From Bacillota bacterium (GTDB lineage: Bacteria > Bacillota > Clostridia > Christensenellales > Aristaeellaceae): 64,000 nucleotides of DNA. Both the position numbers and the translations under genes were made by a program. Location: NCBI GenBank assembly GCA_023444095.1, contig JAEZRP010000010.1, positions 1 to 64,000 of the forward strand, in the 5' to 3' direction. The notes beneath the pieces were generated by a model. That model did not search any database and was not told the origin of the DNA. It worked only from the letters and a program-made list of their open reading frames with translations. Of this stretch, positions 1 to 11,559 are shown in pieces; within the stretch, counting starts at the first letter, position 1, and the number at the start of each line of letters is the position of its first letter.

Positions 1-393
1 GAGATTCCCATGCGGGTCTTCTGGGCGCCCATCGACATCACCTGGTTCAACCTCAACTGGGGACAGAACACGTTCGGGCCGCTTTGGGACACGTGGTACA
101 AGAACGGCGGCTTCAGTGCGAACGGCGCTGACGTGGGCGGCATCGAGCCGCCGGAAGAGATCAAGCAGTTCTACACCCTGCTGGAGGCGGTGATGACGGG
201 AAGCCCCGCGGAGGCCGTCGAGACCGTGCTCCCCGCCATGCACGAGCTGGTGGCGGAGAACCTCTGGGTGCTCATCCCCCTCCAGAACGTGCAGCAGTCA
301 GTCATCGCGAGCGCGAAGTTCCACAACATCCCCGTGGGCGGCGTGGGCATCGCGGGCAACTTCGTCGCCGAGCTCTTCTTCTACGGGGAGTAA
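1..393 (+). CDS. Family-5 ABC solute-binding protein, C-terminal fragment (5' end outside window)
   Basis: The reading frame is open from the first base, so this is the 3' end of a gene that begins before the window. The last 130 residues align well with the C-terminus of the 669-residue binding protein at 23519-25528. Both have EIPMRVFWA, a W/G-rich stretch ending in NNGGFS or KNGGFS, EPPEE(I/V)K, a VLP segment, and a final hydrophobic block before a short acidic or glycine end. This region is the C-lobe of SBP_5 (DppA/OppA-type) lipoproteins that bind peptides or other solutes outside the cell. No permease gene follows; the next gene is on the other strand. The ligand cannot be read from this fragment. 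Confidence 0.8.
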   Translation, partial: EIPMRVFWAPIDITWFNLNWGQNTFGPLWDTWYKNGGFSANGADVGGIEPPEEIKQFYTLLEAVMTGSPAEAVETVLPAMHELVAENLWVLIPLQNVQQSVIASAKFHNIPVGGVGIAGNFVAELFFYGE

Positions 394-412
394 CGCAGAA
401 GAACTGAAAAAC

Positions 413-538
413 GGGGGTGCGGGAGGTTCTGCTCCCGCACCCCCGCGCCCCCGTTCAAGGGCCCTCGGCCCTTGAATCCATGCTGAAAACGAAAAGGAAT
501 CCTTCAATGCCCCGTGGGCCAAAGCCCCGGGGCATTGA
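413..538. repeat. Three consecutive hairpins downstream of the binding-protein gene
   Basis: Three perfect or near-perfect inverted repeats lie head to tail. 413-425 pairs with 432-444 (13 bp, 6-nt loop). 454-463 pairs with 467-476 (10 bp, CTC loop). 504-514 pairs with 528-538 (11 bp), enclosing a further GGGC/GCCC stem with a CAAA loop. The middle hairpin and its flanks (CCCGTT before, GAATCC after) resemble the minus-strand hairpin at 50128-50146. This suggests a dispersed element found just after gene 3' ends. The first stem could also slow or end transcription, but no T-tract follows it. Confidence 0.6.
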
Positions 539-551
539 GCATGCGAACTTC

Positions 552-1172
552 CTACAAAAGAACGATTTCCGCCCGGAAAGGGCCTTTCTGACACACCGCG
601 ACATGATAGCCGGGGAGTGAGAGCCGGACGACGTGCGCGCGGACTTTGCCGTCCGCGTCAAGGATGAGCCCCTCATTTTCCGCATACCGATGCATGCCGC
701 CCGCGATCCCCTCGCCGGTAAGCTTGAGATACGCTTCCTTGGCGACCCACTTTAAAAGAAGAAATTCATTTTGCCCGCTTGCCGGGAACGCCGCCATCTC
801 GGCGGGCGCGAGCACGCGCCGGGCGATCTTCGCGTCCATGGGTCTTTTCCACTCCACGTCGAGCCCCACGGGGGCGTCCGAGATCGCGCACGCGGCAAGG
901 CCGCGCGTGTGCGCGATCGACACGAACGCGTCGGGCACGCAGGGTCGGCCCTGGGCGTCGTAGGAGAGCGCGGGCGGCGGGAGATAGCCGGGCACATTCC
1001 GAGAGAGCGCAAGGGAGAGCGCCATTTCCGCCGCGGCGGAAAGGTTTTTCGCCTCGGCGCTTCCGATGCGGGCGATTTTTTCCCTGCGCGCGGCGGAAAG
1101 CGCGGCCTCGTCGTACCGAAAGCCGCTCCCGACCAAAATCGCATATACAAGAACGCATGAATTGGTGCTCAT
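552..1172 (-). CDS. 4'-phosphopantetheinyl transferase superfamily protein (Sfp/AcpT-like)
   Basis: The 206-residue product carries the two family signatures. VGLDVEW at about residues 102-108 supplies the Mg-binding acidic residues, and KWVAKEAYLK at about 141-150 matches the W-x-x-KE-A-x-x-K motif. Such enzymes move the phosphopantetheine arm of coenzyme A onto a serine of acyl or peptidyl carrier proteins. The frame is open further upstream, but the ATG at 1172 starts a plausible N-terminus, while the longer 228-residue version runs into the promoter region of nifJ. No carrier protein, polyketide synthase or NRPS gene is nearby, so the partner is unknown. AcpS-type enzymes are about 120 residues, so the length favours the Sfp-like class. 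Confidence 0.82.
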   Translation of the reverse strand: MSTNSCVLVYAILVGSGFRYDEAALSAARREKIARIGSAEAKNLSAAAEMALSLALSRNVPGYLPPPALSYDAQGRPCVPDAFVSIAHTRGLAACAISDAPVGLDVEWKRPMDAKIARRVLAPAEMAAFPASGQNEFLLLKWVAKEAYLKLTGEGIAGGMHRYAENEGLILDADGKVRAHVVRLSLPGYHVAVCQKGPFRAEIVLL

Positions 1173-1226
1173 GAGCGGATTATAGCACAGGCGGGCATGG
1201 CCCGACAACCATGCAAAATCGGGTGA

Positions 1227-4922
<3,696 letters not shown>

Positions 4923-4961
4923 GAGCACGAGGAAAACGTCCGAGGGCTCTGAACCGCCCCC

Positions 4962-5018
4962 TGTCAAGTAGACAGATGAAAGAAAGATAACCTCTGGACC
5001 TCGCCGCAAGCGGGGTCC
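4962..5018. other. Inverted repeats in the nifJ-kduI gap
   Basis: The 224-base gap holds no gene. CTGTC at 4962-4966 and GACAG at 4972-4976 form a short dyad around AAGTA. GGACCTCGC at 4996-5004 pairs with 5010-5018 around CGCAA (one G-T pair). The hairpin lacks a T-tract, so it is not a convincing terminator. The first dyad vaguely recalls IS termini, but no transposase fragment is present. Confidence 0.3.
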
Positions 5019-5080
5019 AATCTTATGCGGCGAACTCGCGCCATTGAAAAGCGCCGTCTCACTTCCCCGCTCGCCCCGGA

Positions 5081-5109
5081 TTGCAATATGCGCCGAAATA
5101 CACTATAAT
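5081..5109 (+). promoter_or_regulatory. Sigma-A promoter of kduI-kduD
   Basis: TTGCAA at 5081-5086 and TATAAT at 5104-5109 are spaced by 17 bp. The predicted start is near 5116, about 30 nt before the kduI ATG, and GGAG at 5133-5136 is the ribosome site. Confidence 0.7.
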
Positions 5110-5146
5110 GGATAAAAATGGAATGAATGACAGGAGAACCGTTGAT

Positions 5147-5989
5147 ATGGACAAGCGTTATTCGGCGAATCCGGCGCATTTCAGGCGAATGACGACGGAG
5201 GAAACTCGGCGGGAGTTCCTGATCGAAACCCTGTTCCGCCCGGACGAGGTGAACTTCACCTACAGCCACGTCGACCGGATGGTGGTGCTCGGCGCGCAGC
5301 CCGCGCGCGAGCCGCTGCCCCTCGAGCGCGGCATGGACGTGTGGGCCTCGTTCGGCGTAGAGCGCTTCCTCGATCGGCGCGAGCTGGGCGTCTTCAACGT
5401 CGGCGGCGCGGGCGCGGTTTATGCGGACGGAACGGAGTACCACATGGAGGCGCGCGACTGCCTGTACCTGCCGATGGGAACGAAGGACGTCTCGTTTGCG
5501 TCCACAGGCGCGGAGACCCCGGCGAAGTTCTACATGGTTTCCGCTCCCGCGCACGCCCGGCACGAAGCGAAGCTCATCCGGATCGGAGATGCGGCGAAGC
5601 GCGAGCTGGGCTCCGTAGAGACGTGCAACAAGCGCGTCATCAACCAGTTCATCCACCCGTCCGTACTCAAGACCTGCCAGCTCTCGATGGGCCTTACCGA
5701 GCTCTCGCCCGGCTGCGTCTGGAACAGCATGCCGCCGCACACCCACGAGCGGCGCATGGAGGTCTACTTTTACTTTGGCCTGCCCGAAAATCAAGTTGTC
5801 TTTCACCTGATGGGCGAACCGGAGGAGACGCGCCACATCGTCATGAAAAACGAGCAGGCAGTCATCAGCCCCTCCTGGTCGATCCATGCGGGCGCTGGCA
5901 CGTGCGCGTACTCGTTCATCTGGGCGATGGGCGGCGAGAATCAGGCATTCGACGACATGGATCCCCTCGCAATCGGCGATCTGAGGTGA
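5147..5989 (+). CDS. kduI: 5-dehydro-4-deoxy-D-glucuronate isomerase
   Basis: The 280-residue product closely follows KduI. Segments such as FLIETLF, YSHVDR, RRELGVFNVGG, TCQLSMGLTEL, HTHERRMEVYFYF, ETRHIVMKNEQAVISPSWSIH and ENQAFDDMD are the conserved cupin core. The HTHERRMEV (near residue 199) and SIH histidines and glutamate are the zinc ligands known from E. coli KduI. The enzyme converts 4-deoxy-L-threo-5-hexosulose uronate, released by pectin, alginate or glycosaminoglycan lyases, to 3-deoxy-D-glycero-2,5-hexodiulosonate. The ATG at 5147 is chosen because GGAG precedes it and homology starts at MDKR; earlier in-frame ATGs lie in the promoter. kduD follows after 4 bases, so the two form an operon. 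Confidence 0.96.
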   Translation: MDKRYSANPAHFRRMTTEETRREFLIETLFRPDEVNFTYSHVDRMVVLGAQPAREPLPLERGMDVWASFGVERFLDRRELGVFNVGGAGAVYADGTEYHMEARDCLYLPMGTKDVSFASTGAETPAKFYMVSAPAHARHEAKLIRIGDAAKRELGSVETCNKRVINQFIHPSVLKTCQLSMGLTELSPGCVWNSMPPHTHERRMEVYFYFGLPENQVVFHLMGEPEETRHIVMKNEQAVISPSWSIHAGAGTCAYSFIWAMGGENQAFDDMDPLAIGDLR

Positions 5990-5993
5990 GAAG

Positions 5994-6776
5994 ATGAACG
6001 AAATGTTTTCCCTCGAGGGCAAGGTCGCCTGGGTTACGGGCGCGAGCTACGGCATCGGCATGGGGCTCGCGCGGGCGCTCGCGCGAGCGGGCGCAAAAAT
6101 CGCGATCAACGCCCGGCGGGCCGAGCATGTAGAGGCGGCGCTCGCGGAATACCGCGCGGAGGGCATCGCCGTCTACGGGCGGACCTGCGACGTGACGGAC
6201 GAAGCGGCGGTCGCGGCATTTGTGCAGGACGCGGAGGCGGCGCTCGGCCCCATCGACATCCTCGTCAACAACGCCGGGATGATCATGCGCGTGCCGGTGA
6301 CTGAAATGGCGGTCGAGGACTTCCGCAGAGTCGTGGATGTCGATTTGACAGGTCCGTTCATTTGCGCCCGCGCGGTCCTGCCCGGCATGATCGCACGCGG
6401 GCGCGGCAAGATCATCAACATCTGCTCGCTCCTGAGCGAACTCGGGCGGGAGACGGTCTCGGCCTACGCCGCGGCGAAGGGCGGATTGAAGCTTCTGACC
6501 CGCGCGCTGTGCGCCGAGTACGCGGAGAAAAACATCCAGGTAAACGGCATCGGCCCCGGCTACATCGCGACGCCCCAGACGGCACCTCTGCGCGAACCCG
6601 GCAACCCCATGGGCGCGTTCATTACGAGCCGCACGCCCGCGGCGCGCTGGGGGACGCCCGAGGACCTCGCGGGCCCGGCGGTGTTTCTCGCCTCTGATGC
6701 GTCGAACTTCGTCAACGGGCAGATCCTCTACGTGGACGGGGGCCTCCTCGCCACGATCGGAAAGCCGCAGCCATAA
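5994..6776 (+). CDS. kduD: 2-dehydro-3-deoxy-D-gluconate 5-dehydrogenase (SDR family)
   Basis: The 260-residue short-chain dehydrogenase has the Rossmann motif TGASYGIG near residue 16, NNAG near 91, catalytic Ser in CSLLSE near 143, YAAAK near 157-161, and a C-terminal FVNGQILYVDGG. It sits 4 bases after kduI, which fixes its likely role: NAD(P)H-dependent reduction of 3-deoxy-D-glycero-2,5-hexodiulosonate to 2-keto-3-deoxygluconate. The KDG kinase and aldolase that would finish the pathway are not in the window. On sequence alone a related SDR such as gluconate 5-dehydrogenase is possible; the neighbour makes KduD the better call. Confidence 0.92.
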   Translation: MNEMFSLEGKVAWVTGASYGIGMGLARALARAGAKIAINARRAEHVEAALAEYRAEGIAVYGRTCDVTDEAAVAAFVQDAEAALGPIDILVNNAGMIMRVPVTEMAVEDFRRVVDVDLTGPFICARAVLPGMIARGRGKIINICSLLSELGRETVSAYAAAKGGLKLLTRALCAEYAEKNIQVNGIGPGYIATPQTAPLREPGNPMGAFITSRTPAARWGTPEDLAGPAVFLASDASNFVNGQILYVDGGLLATIGKPQP

Positions 6777-6787
6777 CGGAGGTCATT

Positions 6788-7729
6788 ATGCGGAAGTTCG
6801 TTTGCGCGCTTCTCGCCCTCGCGTGCCTCATCTCGGGTGCGCTGGCGGAGGAGGGCGAATGCCGGGCCGGGACGGGCGCGGCAAAGCTGGGCGACAGCCT
6901 GTTTTTTGCCGTCCATGAAGGCGGCACCGACGCGCTCGTGCGCTGCGCGGCCGGAAAACCCATGCTGGCCGCGCGGGCGGAGGCCATCTGTTCCCTTTTA
7001 ACGCACGGCGGCGATCTTTATTATCTCGAAAAGACGGACGGTGCATGGACGCTCATGCGGCGCGGCGAAATGAGCGCTCCCGGGGCGGTCTACGCCTTCG
7101 ACACCGGAGCGGACGTGCGCGTGCTCTCCGCATGCGGGGAGGAGCTATTCGCGCTTGTAGACGGCCAACTGCACGTCCTCTATCCAGAAAAGAAACTCTG
7201 CCTCCGGCTCGCGAGCACGGAAATGCGGGAATATGCCGTGGACGGCGAGTACGCCTACTTCGTCTCGGCAGCCGACATCGTGCGCTACGAGCTCCCCTCT
7301 CCCACCGGAACGGTCTCTGCGGAGGCGGGCTGCCTCTACCGTCTCAATCTCTCGACGGGGAACACCTCGCTCGTCATGAAGGCGGGCGTCGAGGATCTGC
7401 GATTCCGCGATGGAAAGCTCTACTTTCACAGCCTTTCGGACGCGTACCTGCAGGGCGAGAACGCCGTCGCGGGCAAGCTGTACTCCTTCGACCTCGCGAC
7501 AGAGACGCTCGCTCGCTGGCTTTCCGACTATGACTGGGACTACTTCCCAACCGCCGCCGGACTGCTCGTTTACCGCGCGGACGGCGTGACGCTCGTCACC
7601 CCGGGCGGAACCGAGACGACCGTTCGCGAGACGGGGCCGCGCGCGGAGGTCTATTTCGCGGACGGCGAAATTCTCGTTTATGATCCCGACGCATTGTCGT
7701 TTGCCGCCTATTCCATCCCCGCGCCGTAA
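6788..7729 (+). CDS. Secreted hypothetical protein, probable beta-propeller (DUF5050-like)
   Basis: A 313-residue protein with an N-terminal signal peptide: MRK, a hydrophobic run, and cleavage near ISGALA-EE. The mature part has repeating short beta-rich units with aromatic/Gly-Asp turns such as GDLYYLEK, DGEYAYFVS, AGCLYRLNLSTG, DGKLYFHSLSD and AGKLYSFDLATET. This pattern is typical of YVTN- or DUF5050-type propellers that sit outside the cell. There is no catalytic motif. It begins 11 bases after kduD with GGAGG at 6778-6782, so it is probably co-transcribed. Whether it has any part in uronate use is unknown. A weak hairpin with T6 (7735-7752) follows. Confidence 0.6.
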   Translation: MRKFVCALLALACLISGALAEEGECRAGTGAAKLGDSLFFAVHEGGTDALVRCAAGKPMLAARAEAICSLLTHGGDLYYLEKTDGAWTLMRRGEMSAPGAVYAFDTGADVRVLSACGEELFALVDGQLHVLYPEKKLCLRLASTEMREYAVDGEYAYFVSAADIVRYELPSPTGTVSAEAGCLYRLNLSTGNTSLVMKAGVEDLRFRDGKLYFHSLSDAYLQGENAVAGKLYSFDLATETLARWLSDYDWDYFPTAAGLLVYRADGVTLVTPGGTETTVRETGPRAEVYFADGEILVYDPDALSFAAYSIPAP

Positions 7730-7806
7730 CGTCCGCGCGGGGCGCATTTTTTCGAATATCTTCTTATATAATGATGCCGGGCGCGGACAAACCGCGCGTT
7801 CCCCCC

Positions 7807-7834
7807 TTGCATTTCAAGCGGGATATGGTAGAAT
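7807..7834 (+). promoter_or_regulatory. Probable promoter of the small CxxC protein gene
   Basis: TTGCAT at 7807-7812 and TAGAAT at 7829-7834 are spaced by 16 bp, with a predicted start about 40 nt before the ATG at 7881. Confidence 0.45.
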
Positions 7835-7880
7835 ATGGTCAATCCGGAGGGGATATCAATCGTTCGGGAGGCGTTGCGGT

Positions 7881-8063
7881 ATGGAAAGGAAAGTGACACC
7901 CTGTTTCGCATGCAAGCACATGTACGCCGACGTGAACCTCGAACCATGCAAAAGTTGCAGACACGCGGCTGAGAAGGCGCGCGCCACGAGGTGCGAAAAA
8001 GAAGATATTTGCCACTCGACGACCCCAAAAATTCAATCCCGCCCGGAAATTCGCGAGAATTAA
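7881..8063 (+). CDS. Small protein with two CxxC motifs (zinc-ribbon-like), hypothetical
   Basis: A 60-residue ORF begins at ATG 7881 after GGGAGG and a plausible promoter. It contains CFACKHMYADVNLEPCKSC, two CxxC knuckles 12 residues apart, then basic residues and a lone Cys. This resembles tiny zinc-ribbon proteins of Clostridia with no assigned role. It lies just before the liv promoter and its end reaches into that region. I cannot name a family. The start, promoter and Cys spacing argue for a real gene, but a chance ORF is possible. Confidence 0.45.
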   Translation: MERKVTPCFACKHMYADVNLEPCKSCRHAAEKARATRCEKEDICHSTTPKIQSRPEIREN

Positions 8064-8086
8064 TTGCAAAATTGCAAAAAAAGCCA

Positions 8087-8115
8087 TTGACCGATTCGGA
8101 AAAATGCAATATAAT
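8087..8115 (+). promoter_or_regulatory. Sigma-A promoter of the liv operon
   Basis: TTGACC at 8087-8092 and TATAAT at 8110-8115 with a 17-bp spacer form a near-consensus promoter. Transcription should begin near 8122, giving a leader of about 110 nt before livJ. Confidence 0.8.
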
Positions 8116-8129
8116 ACAGCCTATACAAA

Positions 8130-8168
8130 GGGGTATATGCATCCGACTCGGTACATATGCCCTTTTTT
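8130..8168 (+). terminator. Terminator-like hairpin in the liv leader (possible attenuator)
   Basis: GGGTATATG at 8131-8139 pairs with CATATGCCC at 8154-8162 (9 bp, one G-U), followed directly by T6 at 8163-8168. This is an intrinsic-terminator shape about 10 nt after the predicted transcript start and 60 nt before livJ. A second stem, TATCCC with GGGATA, follows at about 8174-8212. No T-box or leader peptide was recognised. Confidence 0.5.
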
Positions 8169-8230
8169 GCCATATCCCGCGCGGCGACCTGCAAGGCGCA
8201 CGCCGGGATAACGAAGAGGGAGGATAAAGT

Positions 8231-9391
8231 ATGACTGCCAAGAGGATCGTCACCATTCTGCTGTCCGTCATGATGCTCGCGACCTGCATGTCGTTTGCGT
8301 CCGCCGAGCAGTCGCTCGCGGGCCAGACCATCATCATCGGCGACATCGCGCCTATGACCGGCGCGCTCGCTGCCTACGGCACCGCCGTCGACAACGCGAT
8401 TCGCCTCGCCGCGGATGAGATCAACGCCGCCGGCGGCATCCTGGGCGCGACCGTGGAAATTTCCACCAAGGACGACCAGCATACCCCAGCCGAGGCCGTT
8501 TCCGGCTTCAACGCGCTCCTGAGCGAAGGCGCAACCGCCATCATCGGCTCCATCGCCTCCGCCGACACCTCCGCGATCACGGGTCTTGCGAACGACGAGG
8601 GCATCGTCCTCATCACCGCCTGCTCCACTGCGGACTCCATCACCACCGAGGACGACTACGTCTTCCGCTCCTGCTTCAAGGATTCCTTCCAGGGCGAGAT
8701 GGTCGCGGCCTTCGCGGCTTCCCAGGGCTGGACCAAAGCCGCCATCCTCTTCGCCACGGGCGACGCCTACTCCTCGGGCCTGCGCGACTCGTTTGTGAAC
8801 GCCGCCGCAACCTACGGGATCGAGGTCGTCGTCGAACAGTCCACCTCCGACACCGCCGCGGTCGATTTCTCCTCGCAGATGGCGACCATCGCGTCCTCTG
8901 GCGCGGAAGTGCTCTTTGCGCCCTACTACTACGACACGGTTGGCCCGATGATCATCCCGCAGGCGCGCGAAGCCGGCTTCACCGGCGCGATCATGGGCGC
9001 GGACGGCTTCGACGGCACGCAGGACTACACCGCCGGCGATCTCTCCGCCTATGAGAACGTGTTCTTCACCAACCACTATTCGCCCGAGGATCCCGCCGAG
9101 CAGGTTCAGAGCTTTGTTGCGGCCTACACCGCCGCCTACGGCTCCGAATCCCTGAACGCACTGGCTGCCCTCGCCTACGACGCCATGTACATGCTCAAGC
9201 AGGCCATCGAAACCGCGGGCTCGACCGATCACGACGCGATTCGCGACGCCATGGTCGGCATGCACTACGTGGGCGTGACCGGCGACATGACCCTCGACGA
9301 GAGCGGCACGCCCGCGAAGTCGGTGGCCATCATGACCTTCGCGGTCGAGGACGGTAAGCTCGTTCAGAAGTTCGTCACCTCTCAGCAGTAA
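8231..9391 (+). CDS. livJ: Branched-chain amino-acid ABC transporter, substrate-binding protein
   Basis: A 386-residue periplasmic-binding-fold protein of the LivJ/Peripla_BP_6 family. The N-terminus is a signal peptide (MTAKR, hydrophobic run, ending SFASA-EQ); no lipobox Cys is visible near the cleavage point. Family hallmarks include IIIGDIAPMTGALAAYG, AADEINAAGGILGA, and a mid-region GADGFDGT. It captures leucine, isoleucine, valine or related amino acids outside the membrane and delivers them to LivHMGF encoded just downstream. GGGAGG precedes the ATG at 8231. Two strong hairpins follow the stop, which would favour excess binding protein over permease. Related proteins may bind other small amides, so exact specificity is inferred. 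Confidence 0.92.
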   Translation: MTAKRIVTILLSVMMLATCMSFASAEQSLAGQTIIIGDIAPMTGALAAYGTAVDNAIRLAADEINAAGGILGATVEISTKDDQHTPAEAVSGFNALLSEGATAIIGSIASADTSAITGLANDEGIVLITACSTADSITTEDDYVFRSCFKDSFQGEMVAAFAASQGWTKAAILFATGDAYSSGLRDSFVNAAATYGIEVVVEQSTSDTAAVDFSSQMATIASSGAEVLFAPYYYDTVGPMIIPQAREAGFTGAIMGADGFDGTQDYTAGDLSAYENVFFTNHYSPEDPAEQVQSFVAAYTAAYGSESLNALAALAYDAMYMLKQAIETAGSTDHDAIRDAMVGMHYVGVTGDMTLDESGTPAKSVAIMTFAVEDGKLVQKFVTSQQ

Positions 9392-9428
9392 GGAAAGGCT
9401 GCGCCTTGCGGCGACATAAATGAGCGAC

Positions 9429-9504
9429 GCGCGGAAGTGCCGATTCCGGCGCTCCCGCGCGCAAAAATCCAATGTGAACGGAGGGTGCGGGCGCCCGCCC
9501 CTCC
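9429..9504 (+). other. Two stem-loops between livJ and livH
   Basis: GCGCGGAAGTGCCG at 9429-9442 pairs with 9447-9460 (12 of 14 pairs, ATTC loop). 9480-9492 folds back on 9493-9504 with one bulged T. Neither has a T-tract. They are suited to mRNA protection or partial termination, giving more binding protein than membrane components. Confidence 0.5.
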
Positions 9505-9529
9505 GTCATCAAGAAGGGCTTGGTCAAGG

Positions 9530-10432
9530 ATGACGGATTTTATCCAGCAGATCATCATCGGGCTTCGGATCGGCAGCGTGTACGCGCTCGTTGCTTTGGG
9601 GTACACGATGGTATACGGCATCATCCGCCTCATCAACTTCGCGCACGGCGATTTCATCATGGTGGGCGGCTACACGCTGTATTTCACGGTGCCGATTCTG
9701 ATCCACTCGATGGGGCTTCCCGCGTGGGTCGGCGTCCTCGTCGCCATCGCGGCGTGCGTCGCGGTTGGCGTGACGGTGGAACTCGTCGCGTATCGACCCG
9801 TGCGCCGAAAGGGAACCGGCATGTCCGCGCTCATCACCGCCATCGCGATGAGTCTGCTGCTTGAAAACCTTGCCCAGGCAATCCCCGCGATGGGGCCAAA
9901 CCCCCGGGTCATATCGGACGCCATCTTCAATAAGAGTACGATCACCATTCTCGGCGTCTCGACGAACCAGACGGCGATTTTGACGATCGTAATCGCGGCC
10001 ATCGTCATGACGGGCCTTCAACTCTTCGTCCAGAAGACGAAGCTCGGGCGCGCGATGCGCGCGGTTTCCGAGAACAAGGCGGCCTCCACCCTCATGGGCA
10101 TCAACGTCAACCGCACCATCGTCGTGACCTTTGCCATCGGCTCCGCGCTCGCGGCGGTCGCGGCCCTCATGTACTGCGCGCAATACAACAAGGTAACGAC
10201 GACCATGGGCTCCATGCTGGGCCTGAAGGCGTTCGTGGCGGCCGTGCTCGGCGGAATCGGGCTCATTCCGGGCGCGATGCTCGGCGGAATCGTGATCGGG
10301 CTGATTGAGGCGCTCGTGACTGCGTATGTGAGCTCGTCGCTCGCCAACGCAATCGTGTTCCTCATCCTGATCGTGGTCCTCCTCGCGAAACCCGCGGGTA
10401 TCTTGGGCAGGAATGTGGGTGAAAAAGTATGA
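9530..10432 (+). CDS. livH: Branched-chain amino-acid ABC transporter, permease
   Basis: A 300-residue polytopic membrane protein of the LivH type. It has ALGYTMVYGIIRLINFAHGD near residue 20, several hydrophobic helices, GRAMRAVSENKAASTLMGIN (the cytoplasmic coupling loop) near 165-184, and AVLGGIGLIPGAMLGG near 235. With LivM it forms the membrane channel. The ATG at 9530 is chosen from SD-like AAGGA and homology; a longer open frame to 9437 covers the hairpin region and is not credible. livM begins 4 bases before its stop. Confidence 0.95.
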   Translation: MTDFIQQIIIGLRIGSVYALVALGYTMVYGIIRLINFAHGDFIMVGGYTLYFTVPILIHSMGLPAWVGVLVAIAACVAVGVTVELVAYRPVRRKGTGMSALITAIAMSLLLENLAQAIPAMGPNPRVISDAIFNKSTITILGVSTNQTAILTIVIAAIVMTGLQLFVQKTKLGRAMRAVSENKAASTLMGINVNRTIVVTFAIGSALAAVAALMYCAQYNKVTTTMGSMLGLKAFVAAVLGGIGLIPGAMLGGIVIGLIEALVTAYVSSSLANAIVFLILIVVLLAKPAGILGRNVGEKV

Positions 10433-11559
10433 CCGGGCTGCGCAAGAAAAAGCTCCTCGGTTCCCTCGTGAACCTCGTCGTCATCCTTCTTCTGTTCGGA
10501 CTTGTCTATGTTCTGAGCCACACCATGGACGACAACGCCTACAGGCGCACGCTCGTCCCCATCGTCTGGCAGATGAGCATCTTCGTGCTCCTGGGAACCA
10601 GCCTCAACCTTACGCTCGGCTATCTGGGCCAGCTCACGCTCGGGCACATGGGTTTCGCGGGCATCGGCGCGTATACCGCCGCGCTCACCTCCCTCGCCCT
10701 CCAGCGCGCGGACCTCTTCACCGCCAAAACCGCGAGCCCGGCGCAGATGATCCTCGTGGTCGTGGGCTGCTGCCTGATGGGAGCGCTCCTTGCGGGGCTG
10801 ATCGGTCTCGTGGTCGGCATCCCCGCGCTGCGCCTGCGCGGCGACTACCTTGCGATCGTGACGCTCGGCTTCGGCCTCATCGTCGTCAACGTCATCGAAA
10901 ACCTCCCCTTCGCGGGCGGCAACGGCCTCGCGGAAGGCATGGCGAGCTCCTCTCTCTACAAAAATGGACTCGGACTCTCCTCGGCGCTGCAGGCACAGTA
11001 CGTTTACCTCGTGCTTGCCATCACCGTTATCTGCATCGCGATCATGAACATGTTTATTCACTCCAAGTACGGCCGCGCGATCAAGGCGATCCGCGAGGAC
11101 GAGATCGCAGCCGCCGCCTCGGGGGTTCATACCACATATTACAAGATACTGACCTTCGCCATCTCCGCCTTCTTCGCGGGACTCGCGGGCGGGCTGTACG
11201 CGACATGCTTCTCCGCGCTCTCGACCTCGAGCTTCACATTCGCCTCGTCCTCCATCTGGAACTCGACCTTTATCGTGGTCCTGGTGGTTCTGGGCGGCAT
11301 GGGTTCGATCACGGGCTCGGTCATCTCCGCGGTCGCCATGTACATGCTCAACTATGAAATCAAAAACGGCGCGTGGGTCGGATCGATGCCCGGGTTTGTC
11401 CAAAACTTGTTTAACTTTCCGATGCTCATCTACGCGCTGGTCCTGATGGTCGTCATCCTGTTCCGGCCCCGCGGACTTCTGGGCACGTATGAGTTCTCGC
11501 TTTCGAACCTCCTGTTCGTCAAGCGGAAGCGGACGCTGAAGGGGGGCGCGGCGAAATGA
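10429..11559 (+). CDS. livM: Branched-chain amino-acid ABC transporter, permease
   Basis: A 376-residue LivM-family permease with about 9-10 hydrophobic segments. Conserved pieces include LNLTLGYLGQLTLGHMGFAG near residue 60, LRLRGDYLAIVTLGFG near 135, GRAIKAIREDEIAAAASG near 215-232, and VVLGGMGSITGSVISA near 285. It pairs with LivH. The start ATG overlaps the livH stop (ATGA at 10429-10432), so translation is coupled. The C-terminal tail is basic (KRKRTLKGG), as expected for a cytoplasmic end. Confidence 0.95.
   Translation: MTGLRKKKLLGSLVNLVVILLLFGLVYVLSHTMDDNAYRRTLVPIVWQMSIFVLLGTSLNLTLGYLGQLTLGHMGFAGIGAYTAALTSLALQRADLFTAKTASPAQMILVVVGCCLMGALLAGLIGLVVGIPALRLRGDYLAIVTLGFGLIVVNVIENLPFAGGNGLAEGMASSSLYKNGLGLSSALQAQYVYLVLAITVICIAIMNMFIHSKYGRAIKAIREDEIAAAASGVHTTYYKILTFAISAFFAGLAGGLYATCFSALSTSSFTFASSSIWNSTFIVVLVVLGGMGSITGSVISAVAMYMLNYEIKNGAWVGSMPGFVQNLFNFPMLIYALVLMVVILFRPRGLLGTYEFSLSNLLFVKRKRTLKGGAAK

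Noticed and set aside
4962..4976. Insertion-sequence end in the nifJ-kduI gap
   Set aside because: The dyad has only 5-bp arms and there is no transposase fragment, target duplication or second end.
8116..8230. T-box or amino-acid riboswitch in the liv leader
   Set aside because: No T-box sequence, specifier stem or recognisable riboswitch core was seen; only a hairpin with a T-run.
8060..9472. 470-codon minus-strand frame over livJ
   Set aside because: It is an antisense shadow of livJ covering its promoter and leader; Gly/Val/Arg-rich with no motif.
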